Positions 7,453-15,990 of a stretch of 64,000 bases of DNA are shown here, one piece after another. Every line of letters starts with the position of its first letter. Position 1 is the first letter of the stretch. The translations under genes and the position numbers were made by a program. Under the pieces are notes generated by a model, which saw only the letters and a list, made by a program, of their open reading frames with translations, had not been told where the DNA came from and ran no database searches. Origin of the DNA: Arthrobacter sp. NtRootA1 (GTDB taxonomy: Bacteria; Actinomycetota; Actinomycetes; Actinomycetales; Micrococcaceae); contig NZ_AP024630.1 of NCBI RefSeq assembly GCF_019976975.1, forward strand, positions 4,526,001 through 4,590,000. The letters run 5' to 3'.

Positions 7453-8682
7453 ATGCTCAAACCACTCCGCGGAATCACCGTGGTCGATCTCAGCCGAGCC
7501 CTCGCGGGACCCTACTGCACCGCACTCCTGGCCGATATGGGTGCCCGGATCATCAAGGTTGAAAGCATCAACGGGGGCGATACCTCCCGCCAATGGCCGC
7601 CGTTCCAGGACGGCCACAGCCTCTACTTCGATTCTGTGAACCGGAACAAATCCTCTGTATGTGTCGATTTCTACTCGGCCGAGGGACGCGACATCCTCTC
7701 CACGCTGATTGCCGAAGCCGACGTCCTGGTGGAGAACTTCAAGCCCGGAACCCTGGCGAAAATGGGGTTCGACTCTCCACGATTGGAAGAGCTCAATCCC
7801 GGGCTCGTCGTCGGATCCGTCACCGGGTTCGGCAGCACTGGGCCCCTCAAGGACGACGCCGGACTGGATCAGGTCATCCAAGGAATGTCCGGCCTGATGT
7901 CGGTCACGGGAGCCGGCCCTGGTGAAACGTACCGAGTCGGGGTCCCGATCGTGGACATCACCTCCGGAATGGTGTGCGCGTTCGGGATCCTCGCAGCGCT
8001 GCTCGGAGCCCGCAATGGTGAGAACGCCAGCAGGGTGTCCACATCGCTTTTGGAAACCGCGTTGAACCTGTCTGCTTTTCAGGGACAGAAGGCGCTCAGC
8101 CTCGGTGAGGCGCCCACGCCTCAGGGCAACAACCACCCAGTCATCGCCCCCTACGGCACGTTCGCTACCGCCACGGAAACCATCAATATTGCCGTGGGCA
8201 GCGACAAACAATGGAAGGCATTCTGTGGCCTTTTGGGCATTCCCTTGGCCGTAGAGGATCCCCGCTTCATCGCGGGGGCGGACCGCTCGGCCAACAGGCA
8301 GCTGCTTACGGAACTCATCGAAGCTGCTTTGACGGCCAAACCAGCCGCTGAATGGGTGCCGCTGATCAGCGGCGCAGGGATCCCCTGCGGCCCCATCTAC
8401 AACTACACACAGGCTCTCGCCTCTGAGCAGGTTGCAGCTCTGGGTCTTGTCCAGCACAGCCAGCGGCGGGACGGCTCTGAGCTTCCGCTCCTACGCGGGC
8501 CTTTGAGCCTGGACGGCGAGGCCAGCGAAATCCTGTCGCCCCCGCCGCTTCTCGGCGAACACACCACCGAAGTACTCATGGAACTGGGCATGACCCACGA
8601 CGACGTCGCCCGGCTTGAGCGCGAGGGTCGCGTTCTGTGCGGGCCGGCGTCGGTTTCGGCAAAGATTGGAGTCCTGCGATGA
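7453..8682 (+). CDS. CaiB/BaiF (family III) CoA-transferase
   Basis: 409 residues starting MLKPLRGITVVDLSRALAGP behind GAAAGGTG. Family III signatures are present: 'LADMGARIIKVE', 'NRNKSSVCVDF', 'ADVLVENFKPGTLAKMGFD' (the catalytic Asp region), and the C-terminal 'GIPCGPIYNYTQAL' and 'PPPLLGEHT'. These enzymes move CoA between carboxylic acids. The stop overlaps the start of the hydratase gene (ATGA). With the carrier upstream it suggests uptake and CoA activation of an organic acid; the acid cannot be named from sequence. Confidence 0.88.
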   Translation: MLKPLRGITVVDLSRALAGPYCTALLADMGARIIKVESINGGDTSRQWPPFQDGHSLYFDSVNRNKSSVCVDFYSAEGRDILSTLIAEADVLVENFKPGTLAKMGFDSPRLEELNPGLVVGSVTGFGSTGPLKDDAGLDQVIQGMSGLMSVTGAGPGETYRVGVPIVDITSGMVCAFGILAALLGARNGENASRVSTSLLETALNLSAFQGQKALSLGEAPTPQGNNHPVIAPYGTFATATETINIAVGSDKQWKAFCGLLGIPLAVEDPRFIAGADRSANRQLLTELIEAALTAKPAAEWVPLISGAGIPCGPIYNYTQALASEQVAALGLVQHSQRRDGSELPLLRGPLSLDGEASEILSPPPLLGEHTTEVLMELGMTHDDVARLEREGRVLCGPASVSAKIGVLR

Positions 8683-9515
8683 GCACAGTTTCCCAGGCTT
8701 ACCGTGTTTCCCCTGAGGGCCTTGTGGGCCGCATCGCGGTTTCCGTTGCTGATGGCATAGCGACCGTGGAAATCTGCAACCCTGCGCAGCGGAATGCCCT
8801 AACCAAGGCCATATGCCTGGAAATCCAGGAGCTGATGCCCACGCTCGACGCCGATCCCGATATTGCCGTGGTGGCTCTACGCGGTGCGGGCGACACGTTC
8901 TGCGCGGGGGCTTCCATCAGCGAGCTCTCGTCCGTGTTGTTGGACGCCCAGCCGGACGGTTCGGTTGTTGACCAGCTGAGCCGGGCCGATCACGCCATTT
9001 CATCGGTCTCCAAGCCTACGGTGGCACTGATTGACGGCGCCTGCATGGGCGGAGGGTGGCAGATCGCCTCGGCTTGCGATTTCATCATCGCCAATGAGCG
9101 CGCCGTCTTCGGGCTGACTCCGGCCAAGATCGGCATCATCTACCCACGCCCCGGCATCGAACGGCTGGTCCGGCTGGTGGGGCATGCCAACGCTAAATAC
9201 ATCCTCCTTACCGGGCAAACATTTGACGCAACGCAAGCCCAGTCGCTGGGTTTGGTGGCCGACGTCGTTCCTTCAGCGTCCTTTGACCAACACTGCGACG
9301 CCCTTCTTGGTTCCCTGCGGAGCCGTTCGCGCTTCTCGGTGCATTCCATGAAGCGGCTGGTGGACCTGGATGCCTCGGATGCCGGGCAGCCTGACATCGA
9401 CCAGGAGTGGGCTGCGGCTTGGTCCGCAATGCCTGATGGTCCTGACATGGAAATCGGCATCAGCGCGTTCCTGAACCGTGAGCAACCGCAGTTTATGTGG
9501 CGGCCCCATGGCTGA
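8679..9515 (+). CDS. enoyl-CoA hydratase/isomerase family protein
   Basis: 278 residues of the crotonase fold from the ATG overlapping the CoA-transferase stop. The oxyanion-hole segments are clear: 'AGDTFCAGASISEL' and 'IDGACMGGGWQIASACDFII', followed by 'FGLTPAKIGIIYPRPGIERL'. The usual first catalytic Glu of hydratases is not obvious (GGGWQIA in place of GGGxELA), so the reaction may differ from simple hydration. Last gene of the IclR-controlled operon; it would act on the CoA ester made by the transferase. Confidence 0.83.
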   Translation: MSTVSQAYRVSPEGLVGRIAVSVADGIATVEICNPAQRNALTKAICLEIQELMPTLDADPDIAVVALRGAGDTFCAGASISELSSVLLDAQPDGSVVDQLSRADHAISSVSKPTVALIDGACMGGGWQIASACDFIIANERAVFGLTPAKIGIIYPRPGIERLVRLVGHANAKYILLTGQTFDATQAQSLGLVADVVPSASFDQHCDALLGSLRSRSRFSVHSMKRLVDLDASDAGQPDIDQEWAAAWSAMPDGPDMEIGISAFLNREQPQFMWRPHG

Positions 9516-9563
9516 CTGCGGCGCCGCCGAGGCGTGATCTATGCCTCAATCAGGGACAAGGCT

Positions 9564-9600
9564 GGCCTCCCCTCCGTTGAAAGAGAGACGACGGGAGGCC
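9564..9600 (+). promoter_or_regulatory. hairpin that sequesters the ribosome site of the next gene
   Basis: GGCCTCCC (9564-9571) is complementary to GGGAGGCC (9593-9600), and the second arm contains the Shine-Dalgarno GGGAGG immediately before the ATG at 9602. If it folds, the stem would hide the ribosome site. A regulatory role is inferred; only the complementarity is seen. Confidence 0.45.
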
Positions 9601-9601
9601 C

Positions 9602-10183
9602 ATGCTCATTGTTCTGACAGGAATAGACGGTTCAGGAAAGACGACGGCGGCCCGCGCCTTGGTGGATTCGGCTCGCGCCGAGGGGCACGATGCGCTGCTG
9701 CTGAGTAACCATGCTGCACGCCGACGGATGTCGCTCTTTTCGGAGCGGTTTGGGTGGAGCTTGCCGCCTCGGGGGGCCGATTTTGTAGAGACGTGCATCC
9801 GCGTGGTCAACGTCCTTGTTTCGCATGCGCGAGCCCTGCGGTTCGACGGCTTGGTGGTCATGGACAGGCATCTGTACTGCCAACTTGCCCTGCGCCGCGC
9901 TGCTGGATTGAGCCGGGGCCGGCTGCTTCCGTGGTTGCTGGAAAAGCTCCCTGATCCGGACCTCACGGTCCACCTCGATGTTGATCCGCAGCATGCATTC
10001 GAAAGGGTCATGGCGCGCGGCACCGATCACGAAGAGTTGGCAAATCTGGAAGCGTTCCGGAGTGCCTACCGCTCGCTCCCGGAGTTCGGCGACTCTGTGG
10101 TCGTTGACGCCAACGGAACGCCCGAGGACACGCTCGCCCTGCTGAACACGGTAATCGCCGGAAAGGAACCCGTGCGGGTTTGA
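9602..10183 (+). CDS. dTMP-kinase-like P-loop nucleotide kinase
   Basis: 193 residues. The Walker A is 'GIDGSGKTTAARAL' at residues 7-20, the DR(H) motif 'VVMDRHLYCQLALRRAAG' lies near residue 91-108 and 'LTVHLDVDPQHAFERVMARG' is the Walker B/lid approach of thymidylate kinases. It is shorter and more divergent than a housekeeping dTMP kinase, so the substrate could be another nucleoside monophosphate or a small metabolite. It stands alone, with GGGAGG directly before the ATG, inside a possible RNA stem. Confidence 0.75.
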   Translation: MLIVLTGIDGSGKTTAARALVDSARAEGHDALLLSNHAARRRMSLFSERFGWSLPPRGADFVETCIRVVNVLVSHARALRFDGLVVMDRHLYCQLALRRAAGLSRGRLLPWLLEKLPDPDLTVHLDVDPQHAFERVMARGTDHEELANLEAFRSAYRSLPEFGDSVVVDANGTPEDTLALLNTVIAGKEPVRV

Positions 10184-10258
10184 ACCCCATCCCTTCTGAT
10201 TTGTGCCAGCACTCGGCTAGTGTGGGCTCACTTGTCGATTTGGGACCATGGGGGTCAA

Positions 10259-11347
10259 ATGGAATTTGCAGAACGGCTTGCCGCTCTGGCGGCAAAGGTC
10301 CGCCAACAGCGCGGGGTTATCGAGACAGAAGAAGCGACGAAAAATGCCTTCGTCATGCCATTCATCTCGTCGATTCTGGGCTACGACGTCTTCAACCCGT
10401 TGGAGGTGGTCCCGGAGTTCACGGCCGACGTCGGCGTAAAGAAGGGCGAGAAGATTGACTATGCCATCGTCAAGGATGGCGAAATTCAGATCCTCATCGA
10501 GTGCAAGAAGTCCGTCGAGCCAGTAAAGATCGAACACGCATCCCAGCTCTTCCGCTATTTTGCGGTGACCAACGCAAGAATCGCGATTCTCACCAACGGC
10601 GAAACCTACCAGTTTTTCACGGACCTCGACGCGCCCAACCGGATGGATGCCAAACCGTTCCTAGTCCTTGATCTAAACGATATTGACGAGACTCTCCTAC
10701 CGGAACTCCAAAAGCTATCCAAGGACGTTTTTGATCTTGATTCCATCATCGGGGCAGCGAGTGAACTGAAGTACATCGGAGAACTCAAAAGAACACTTGC
10801 CGCACAGTTCCGTGAGCCGGAAGATGAATGGGTCAAGTTCCTCACCACACGCGTCTACACGGGGCCATATACGCAGCGTGTTCGCGAGCAATTCACCATG
10901 TTGGTGGGGAAAGCAACCAAGCAATTCCTGAATGACCAAGTCAATGAGCGACTCAAGAAAGCTCTCGGTGCCCAGGCCTACACAGCAACCGACGAGATGG
11001 CCGCTGCTGCTGTCTCCAGTCGACCGGTCGCCGAGGCGGACCTTGTAGAAGCCGACGCCATTGAGACGACACTGGAAGAAATCGAGGGTTACCAAATCGT
11101 GCGGGCCATCGTGTGCAGCGAGGTGAAGCCTACCCGTGTAGTGCAAAGGGACGCTAAGTCATACTTCGCCGTTCTCCTTGACGATAACAACCGTAAACCG
11201 ATCGCTCGGCTTCATTTCAATCGAAGCCAGAAGTACCTCGGGCTGTTCGACGCCAACAAAGAGGAAACACGAGTACCGATTGGCTCCTTGGAAGAAATCT
11301 ACGACCACGCGGAGGCACTTCGCGGGAGTGTAAAGAGCTACCTCTAA
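10259..11347 (+). CDS. orphan HsdR-N-like PD-(D/E)XK nuclease domain protein
   Basis: 362 residues. The N-terminal third has the PD-(D/E)XK core: 'GEKIDYAIVKDGEIQILIEC' followed by KK gives Asp, then Glu-x-Lys (about residues 62-82), as in the type I restriction HsdR N-terminal domain. No helicase motifs follow. The C-terminal half contains 'EEIEGYQIVRAIV' and 'YFAVLLDDNNRKPIARLHFN', a beta-rich region of unknown role seen in stand-alone homologues. No methylase or specificity subunit is adjacent. Start chosen at ATG 10259 after GGGGGTCAA. Probably acts on DNA; a defence role is likely but unproven. Confidence 0.75.
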   Translation: MEFAERLAALAAKVRQQRGVIETEEATKNAFVMPFISSILGYDVFNPLEVVPEFTADVGVKKGEKIDYAIVKDGEIQILIECKKSVEPVKIEHASQLFRYFAVTNARIAILTNGETYQFFTDLDAPNRMDAKPFLVLDLNDIDETLLPELQKLSKDVFDLDSIIGAASELKYIGELKRTLAAQFREPEDEWVKFLTTRVYTGPYTQRVREQFTMLVGKATKQFLNDQVNERLKKALGAQAYTATDEMAAAAVSSRPVAEADLVEADAIETTLEEIEGYQIVRAIVCSEVKPTRVVQRDAKSYFAVLLDDNNRKPIARLHFNRSQKYLGLFDANKEETRVPIGSLEEIYDHAEALRGSVKSYL

Positions 11348-11401
11348 AACAGCGCAGTTACGCAAATGTAGCTTCTTCCCACGCGTGATCACTGCTGCAG
11401 T

Positions 11402-11433
11402 GAGCGGGTTACTCCGGATGGAGTAACCCGCTC
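11402..11433 (+). terminator. strong rho-independent-type hairpin
   Basis: GAGCGGGTTACTCC (11402-11415), loop GGAT, then GGAGTAACCCGCTC (11420-11433): a perfect 14-bp stem followed by TTCTATT. It lies 54 bp after the orphan nuclease stop and before the gamma-glutamyltransferase gene. Confidence 0.8.
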
Positions 11434-11560
11434 TTCTATTGGGCTGAGCCTTTTACCCCTTGTCCAACCAGAATTACAACCGTTGAAACTCCCCAAAGCC
11501 CCGGATAGGGTTGCCGGACCGTCCAACCACATCATCGTCTGGGAAAATACTGGGAGAACC

Positions 11561-13402
11561 ATGACACATGTGAGACGCCAATTGGCTGCGGTCACCGCAG
11601 CCCTGGCCCTAAGCGTGACAAGCGGAGCAGTAGCCAGTCCGGCCTTCGCCGATCCTCGCGAAACCGAGAAAAACCCCACAGCCACCGGATACGGCGGTGC
11701 CGTGAGCACGGTGGATCCGGAAGCTTCGGCGGCCGCCATTGAGGTCCTTCGCAAGGGTGGGAACGCAGCCGACGCCGCTGTCGCTGCGGCCGCCACCCTC
11801 GGCGTCACCGAGCCATACAGCGCCGGTATTGGAGGCGGCGGCTACTTCGTTTTCTATGACGCCAAGACCAAGCAAGTCAGCACCATTGATGGCCGCGAAA
11901 CCGCGCCGGCAACCATGCCAAACGATGCGTTCATCGATCCCGCCACCGGCAAGCCATACCTCTTCACGACCAAGAGGCCGGAACTGCCAACAGGCGGAGT
12001 CTCCGTAGGCGTCCCCGGCACTCCCGCCACCTGGGAACGAGCACTTGAGCGATGGGGCACCCTGAACCTGGGCGAGGCACTCAAACCCGCCATCAAGGTA
12101 GCCAACCGCGGCTTCGTGGTGGACGATACGTTCCGAAACCAGACCCTGGACAACAAGTTTCGCTTCAACACCTTCACCTCCACCCAGGACCTGTTCCTCC
12201 CCGGCGGTGACGCTCCCGCCGTCGGAAGTATCTTCAAGAACCCCGAACTGGCGGAGACCTACCGCCTGCTGGCGAAGGAAGGCAGCGGTGCCTTCTACAC
12301 CGGTCCACTCGCAGAAGAGATGGTGTCTGCAGTAAAGAAGCCCCCGACGTCGGGTGACACTGATCTTCCCGTGCCACCGGGGTTCATGACCACTGACGAT
12401 CTGGCTGCCTACAAGGCAGTGGACCAGGATCCGACTCACGTGAAGTACCGCGGTTATGACGTCTACGGCATGGCACCATCCAGCAGCGGCGGCACCACCG
12501 TTGGCGAGTCGCTGAACATCCTTGAAAACTTCCAACTCAAGGACATGCAGTCCGTAGACGCACTGCACCATTATTTCGAGGCCAGCTCCTTGGCGTTCGC
12601 GGACCGCGGCGCTTATGTGGGCGACCCGGCGTTCGTTGACGTACCCACTGATGTCCTCACAGACCCGATTTTCGGTAAGGAACGCGCCTGCAAGATTGAT
12701 CCGACCGCGGCAGCCCCCAAGCCGGTTAGCCCGGGAGACATAACAACGTACGACGGCGTGTGCCCGGCCCAGGCGGCACCGCTCGCCGACGAGACAGATA
12801 CTGAGAACATTTCGACCACCAACCTGACGGTCGCCGACAAATGGGGCAACGTGGTGGAGTACACGCTGACCATTGAGCAGACAGGCGGTTCCGGAATCGT
12901 CGTCCCAGGCCGCGGATTCCTGCTGAACAATGAGCTCACCGACTTCAGCGCCGTGTACAACGCCACTGACCCCAATAGGATCCAGCCAGGCAAGCGTCCG
13001 CGTTCTTCGATGTCGCCAACCATCATCCTTCAGGACGGCGACCCCTTCCTGGCGCTCGGCTCCCCCGGCGGATCCACCATCATCACCACGGTGTTGCAGA
13101 CCATCCTGAACCGCGTTGATCTGGGGATGGACATCTCCGAGGCCATCGCCGCCCCGCGTGCTGCTCCCCGAAACGGGCTCACCGTGAGCTCCGAGCCGGC
13201 ATTCATTGATGCTTACGGTCCCGCGCTGGAATCCTTAGGGCATGATTTGGTCCCTGCCGGCGATGCATTCACCTCGGCAGCCGAAATTGGTGCCGCCACG
13301 GCAATTGAGTTTGGCGAAGATGGAAAGCTCACCGCCGCAGCCGAGCCGACGCGTCGTGGAGGAGGATCCGCGATGGTACTGAAACCAACCGACGGGCCGT
13401 GA
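11561..13402 (+). CDS. ggt: gamma-glutamyltransferase
   Basis: 613 residues starting MTHVRRQLAAVTAALALSVT with a Sec signal peptide ending near 'ASPAFA'. The large subunit carries 'GGNAADAAVAAAATLGVTEP' and 'GIGGGGYFVFYD', and the autocleavage site is 'ISTTNLTVAD', where the second Thr would be the catalytic N-terminal Thr of the small subunit. 'GRGFLLNNELTDFS' and 'GSPGGSTIITTVLQTIL' are the small-subunit substrate loops. Exported enzyme that hydrolyses or transfers gamma-glutamyl groups from glutathione and related peptides. GGGAGAACC precedes the ATG; it is a single gene after a terminator. Confidence 0.95.
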   Translation: MTHVRRQLAAVTAALALSVTSGAVASPAFADPRETEKNPTATGYGGAVSTVDPEASAAAIEVLRKGGNAADAAVAAAATLGVTEPYSAGIGGGGYFVFYDAKTKQVSTIDGRETAPATMPNDAFIDPATGKPYLFTTKRPELPTGGVSVGVPGTPATWERALERWGTLNLGEALKPAIKVANRGFVVDDTFRNQTLDNKFRFNTFTSTQDLFLPGGDAPAVGSIFKNPELAETYRLLAKEGSGAFYTGPLAEEMVSAVKKPPTSGDTDLPVPPGFMTTDDLAAYKAVDQDPTHVKYRGYDVYGMAPSSSGGTTVGESLNILENFQLKDMQSVDALHHYFEASSLAFADRGAYVGDPAFVDVPTDVLTDPIFGKERACKIDPTAAAPKPVSPGDITTYDGVCPAQAAPLADETDTENISTTNLTVADKWGNVVEYTLTIEQTGGSGIVVPGRGFLLNNELTDFSAVYNATDPNRIQPGKRPRSSMSPTIILQDGDPFLALGSPGGSTIITTVLQTILNRVDLGMDISEAIAAPRAAPRNGLTVSSEPAFIDAYGPALESLGHDLVPAGDAFTSAAEIGAATAIEFGEDGKLTAAAEPTRRGGGSAMVLKPTDGP

Positions 13403-13410
13403 CTGATGCA

Positions 13411-14040
13411 TTAGCCCGGAAACAGGCCTCGGACTGTTGCCTGCAGCTTGTGCAAGGCCGGGTTCGCTTGGGTGCTGGCAGCTTGGGTGCCGGCGACTCT
13501 GGTGCTGGCAGCGAATTTCATGAGTCCGCGACATGCGAGTCCGGCGTCAGTCAGCTCGCCGCTCAGCAGAAATTCAATCAGTTCGTCGCTTGGAAGTAGG
13601 CGCACAAAGCCCGCCTCGGACGCGTCCCACGAAGGGTCGCCGCCGGGGCGGGCTTCTGCTGCGATGACGATGTGCTTTCTCCTGGACGAGTTGGCGGACC
13701 ACCACTCGGATCCTGCGTAGTACACGGCCGACGATGCATAGCCTGTTTCCTCGGCCAGCTCGCGTTGGGCTGCCTCCACCGGCGATTCGTCATCGTTCAG
13801 GTAGCCCCCGGGCAGCTCCAGCAATGTCTTCCCGGGCCCGACGCGGAACTGTTCAAACAGCACCACATCGGTTCCGCCCTCGGTGAAGGCGAGGACCGCG
13901 GCGGAGTCCGGTCCCGCAATGATGTCCCATGTTGAAACCGTGCCATCCGCTTCCAGGTACGTGTCCTGGTTGATGGTGACAAAACCCTTATACGCACGCG
14001 TAGACCAGAGCTTCCGCCACAATTCGTTCGAATCGTTCAC
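13411..14040 (-). CDS. NUDIX hydrolase (ADP-ribose pyrophosphatase type)
   Basis: 209 residues from a GTG at 14040 that overlaps the stop of the small gene upstream. A perfect Nudix box, G-x5-E-x7-REUxEExGU, is seen as 'GYLNDDESPVEAAQRELAEE' then TGY (residues about 89-111). The preceding 'VVLFEQFRVGPGKTLLELPG' matches the ADP-ribose/GDP-mannose pyrophosphatase subgroup. Expected to hydrolyse a nucleotide sugar or ADP-ribose in the cytoplasm. Converges on the ggt gene with only 8 bp between stops. Confidence 0.87.
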   Translation of the reverse strand: MNDSNELWRKLWSTRAYKGFVTINQDTYLEADGTVSTWDIIAGPDSAAVLAFTEGGTDVVLFEQFRVGPGKTLLELPGGYLNDDESPVEAAQRELAEETGYASSAVYYAGSEWWSANSSRRKHIVIAAEARPGGDPSWDASEAGFVRLLPSDELIEFLLSGELTDAGLACRGLMKFAASTRVAGTQAASTQANPALHKLQATVRGLFPG

Positions 14041-14222
14041 TCTTGGCGGTTGGTCTTGAGTTCCCGGCAGAATCTCCACACCATCACCAACGAAGCTACT
14101 GCAATGATGATTCCGGAAATAAGGGACCAAACAGACTCGCTGCCGCTTGAGAGGAAAATGTAGACAGCATAGGAGGCCATGGTTAGGGCGAGAAGAAGCC
14201 ATGTCATCGGTTTTACATTCAC
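14037..14222 (-). CDS. small two-helix membrane protein
   Basis: 61 residues from GTG at 14222, with AAGGA 8 nt upstream. Two hydrophobic segments ('TWLLLALTMASYAVYIFL' and 'LISGIIIAVASLVMVW') and a basic tail RFCRELKTNRQE. The stop overlaps the GTG of the NUDIX gene (GTGA), which supports the reality of both starts. Function unknown. It lies downstream of the daptide locus on the same strand but 55 bp away, so it may or may not be co-transcribed. Confidence 0.7.
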   Translation of the reverse strand: MNVKPMTWLLLALTMASYAVYIFLSSGSESVWSLISGIIIAVASLVMVWRFCRELKTNRQE

Positions 14223-14277
14223 AGTGAGTTCCTTGATCTGTTGGTAGAACTGAATCCGTCGAAGCTGGCTTCGATTC

Positions 14278-15990
14278 TCATGAGTGCCCTCCCGTGGAGT
14301 TGCCGCGTTCGGGTTGTCCGGGCCATAACGGGGAACGTGAAACGGCCTGCCAGAGCCACTCCCCCAGATTTGTCTGGCGCTGGCTGGTTACTTCCGCCCG
14401 CCCGGACGCGGGAAGTGAAGTGCTTTCTTCCACCTGACCGGCGTAGGCCAGCACAGGCAGAGTGGTGTCTGCGAGCGCTATGGGAACGATGGCGTCCACT
14501 GGCGCCATGGATGACGACGGCGGGTGGTCGCCGATGCTGGCCCGGCCCAGATTTTCGTGGAAGATCATTCCCTGCGACTGCAAGGCGACGTTGTCGCCCT
14601 GTTCCAACGAGTGATCCTCAGCTTCGCTGGGCGTCACGATCAACAACTGACCATCCGTATAGGTGTAGCCCGCTATGGTCACCTGGTTCACAGGGAGCAC
14701 GGCGAGAAGCGTCCCGATCGCAAGAGAGCCCAGAAGCGTAGTAAGGGCACGCCGCCACAATGGGCTGCCGTTTTCCGCGGCCACCCGGAAGAACTGGATG
14801 ATGCTCCTGCTCGCCATCACCGCGAGCAGGCAGAGGAGGGCAACGACCGCGATGTGCCCTGCATAGCCGAGCGCCAGGAAGATGGGCACGATGCGTTGGA
14901 AGCCCACGAGCATAAAGCCGACGCCGGCAACGGAGCTCGCCAGTCCGAACCATGGAAGCAAACCGCTGCCGCGAAAAGTGGATCGGGCGCCGAGAAGCCG
15001 GGAGCCAACCACGTCAGCCAGTGCCTTGACGGATTTCTGGCGAAGGTGCGGAATGTCCACGGCCGACATCAAGGCAACGTAGCCGTCCAGCTTGATGAAC
15101 GGGAAAAGATTCAAAATGGCGACAGCCCAACAAATGACTCCGTAGAGAAGGGCCGCGTCTTTAATTGAGGATGCCGGAAGAAAGGTCTGGACCGCCAGCG
15201 CAATGCTCCCCAGGCCCAGATGCACCAAGGGCCCGGCCAAAGCAATCACTACCCGCTGCTTTCGGGAGTTCAACCGCCACCCATCGGTTACGTCGCAGAA
15301 AAAGGCGGGAGAGAGGTAGAACAGCATGATGCCAATACGCCGAGGCGCGCCACCAAAGTAGGTGAGGGCCATTCCGTGGCCGAGTTCATGCAGCAACGTG
15401 GAGGCAAACATCGCACCGGCCACGGCGAGATATACCTCAAGTGCTAGCGGCGTCGCCATGACCCGCCAAATGCTTGAGCCAGCAGCCAAGGCCCCCAGTA
15501 TGCCGCCTAGGAAAAGCAAGGCAAGGGGCACCACAGCTATCGGCCTCGCCATGGCGGCAACCGCAGGACGGAATAGCAGCAGGAGTGGCGCCGGGTTGAA
15601 CAAGGTGAACTGCACCGTCAGCGGTGCCCGGAACTGAACACGTCGGTCCGTCCTCACCTGCCTCCTCGATCCTTGCGCCCTCAATTCGTGCGCACCGTCG
15701 TCGAAAATACCTGTGTGGGCCAGCTGGCGAACGATCCCCATGACGTCGGCAGCCGTCCACGGCAACCCCAGGAGTCGGGCGATCTGGGCCGGGTCCCTCT
15801 CGCCATCAACTGCCCTGAGCACAGCAGCTACATCTGCTGAGATTCGGGCCTTGGGCACATTGTTCAGGGCAATAATCCACGGCCCTCCGTCGTGCAAGGG
15901 CTCATCAACAGATGCCGATGGGATCAACTGAACTGGCCACTGGGCAACGGCCGGAACCTTGCGCGATCCGGACATAGCGAGCTTTCTCAT
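14278..15990 (-). CDS. mpaP: daptide-type intramembrane metalloprotease
   Basis: 570 residues, polytopic. The M50/site-2 protease motif HELGH is at residues 201-205 and the third zinc ligand motif LDGY at 301-304 ('NLFPFIKLDGY'). The N-terminal part ('DVAAVLRAVDGERDPAQIAR' ... 'IVRQLAHTGIFDDG', about residues 53-98) looks like a PqqD-like recognition fold. The C-terminal soluble part (from about 440) is probably outside the membrane. In daptide systems this protease is thought to remove the leader peptide. Its ATG overlaps the YcaO stop (ATGA). Last gene of the locus. Confidence 0.85.
   Translation of the reverse strand: MRKLAMSGSRKVPAVAQWPVQLIPSASVDEPLHDGGPWIIALNNVPKARISADVAAVLRAVDGERDPAQIARLLGLPWTAADVMGIVRQLAHTGIFDDGAHELRAQGSRRQVRTDRRVQFRAPLTVQFTLFNPAPLLLLFRPAVAAMARPIAVVPLALLFLGGILGALAAGSSIWRVMATPLALEVYLAVAGAMFASTLLHELGHGMALTYFGGAPRRIGIMLFYLSPAFFCDVTDGWRLNSRKQRVVIALAGPLVHLGLGSIALAVQTFLPASSIKDAALLYGVICWAVAILNLFPFIKLDGYVALMSAVDIPHLRQKSVKALADVVGSRLLGARSTFRGSGLLPWFGLASSVAGVGFMLVGFQRIVPIFLALGYAGHIAVVALLCLLAVMASRSIIQFFRVAAENGSPLWRRALTTLLGSLAIGTLLAVLPVNQVTIAGYTYTDGQLLIVTPSEAEDHSLEQGDNVALQSQGMIFHENLGRASIGDHPPSSSMAPVDAIVPIALADTTLPVLAYAGQVEESTSLPASGRAEVTSQRQTNLGEWLWQAVSRSPLWPGQPERGNSTGGHS

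Noticed and set aside
11609..12571. 320-codon open frame antisense to ggt
   Set aside because: Opposite conserved ggt motifs; composition (Gly, Val, Cys-rich) is typical of antisense of high-GC genes.
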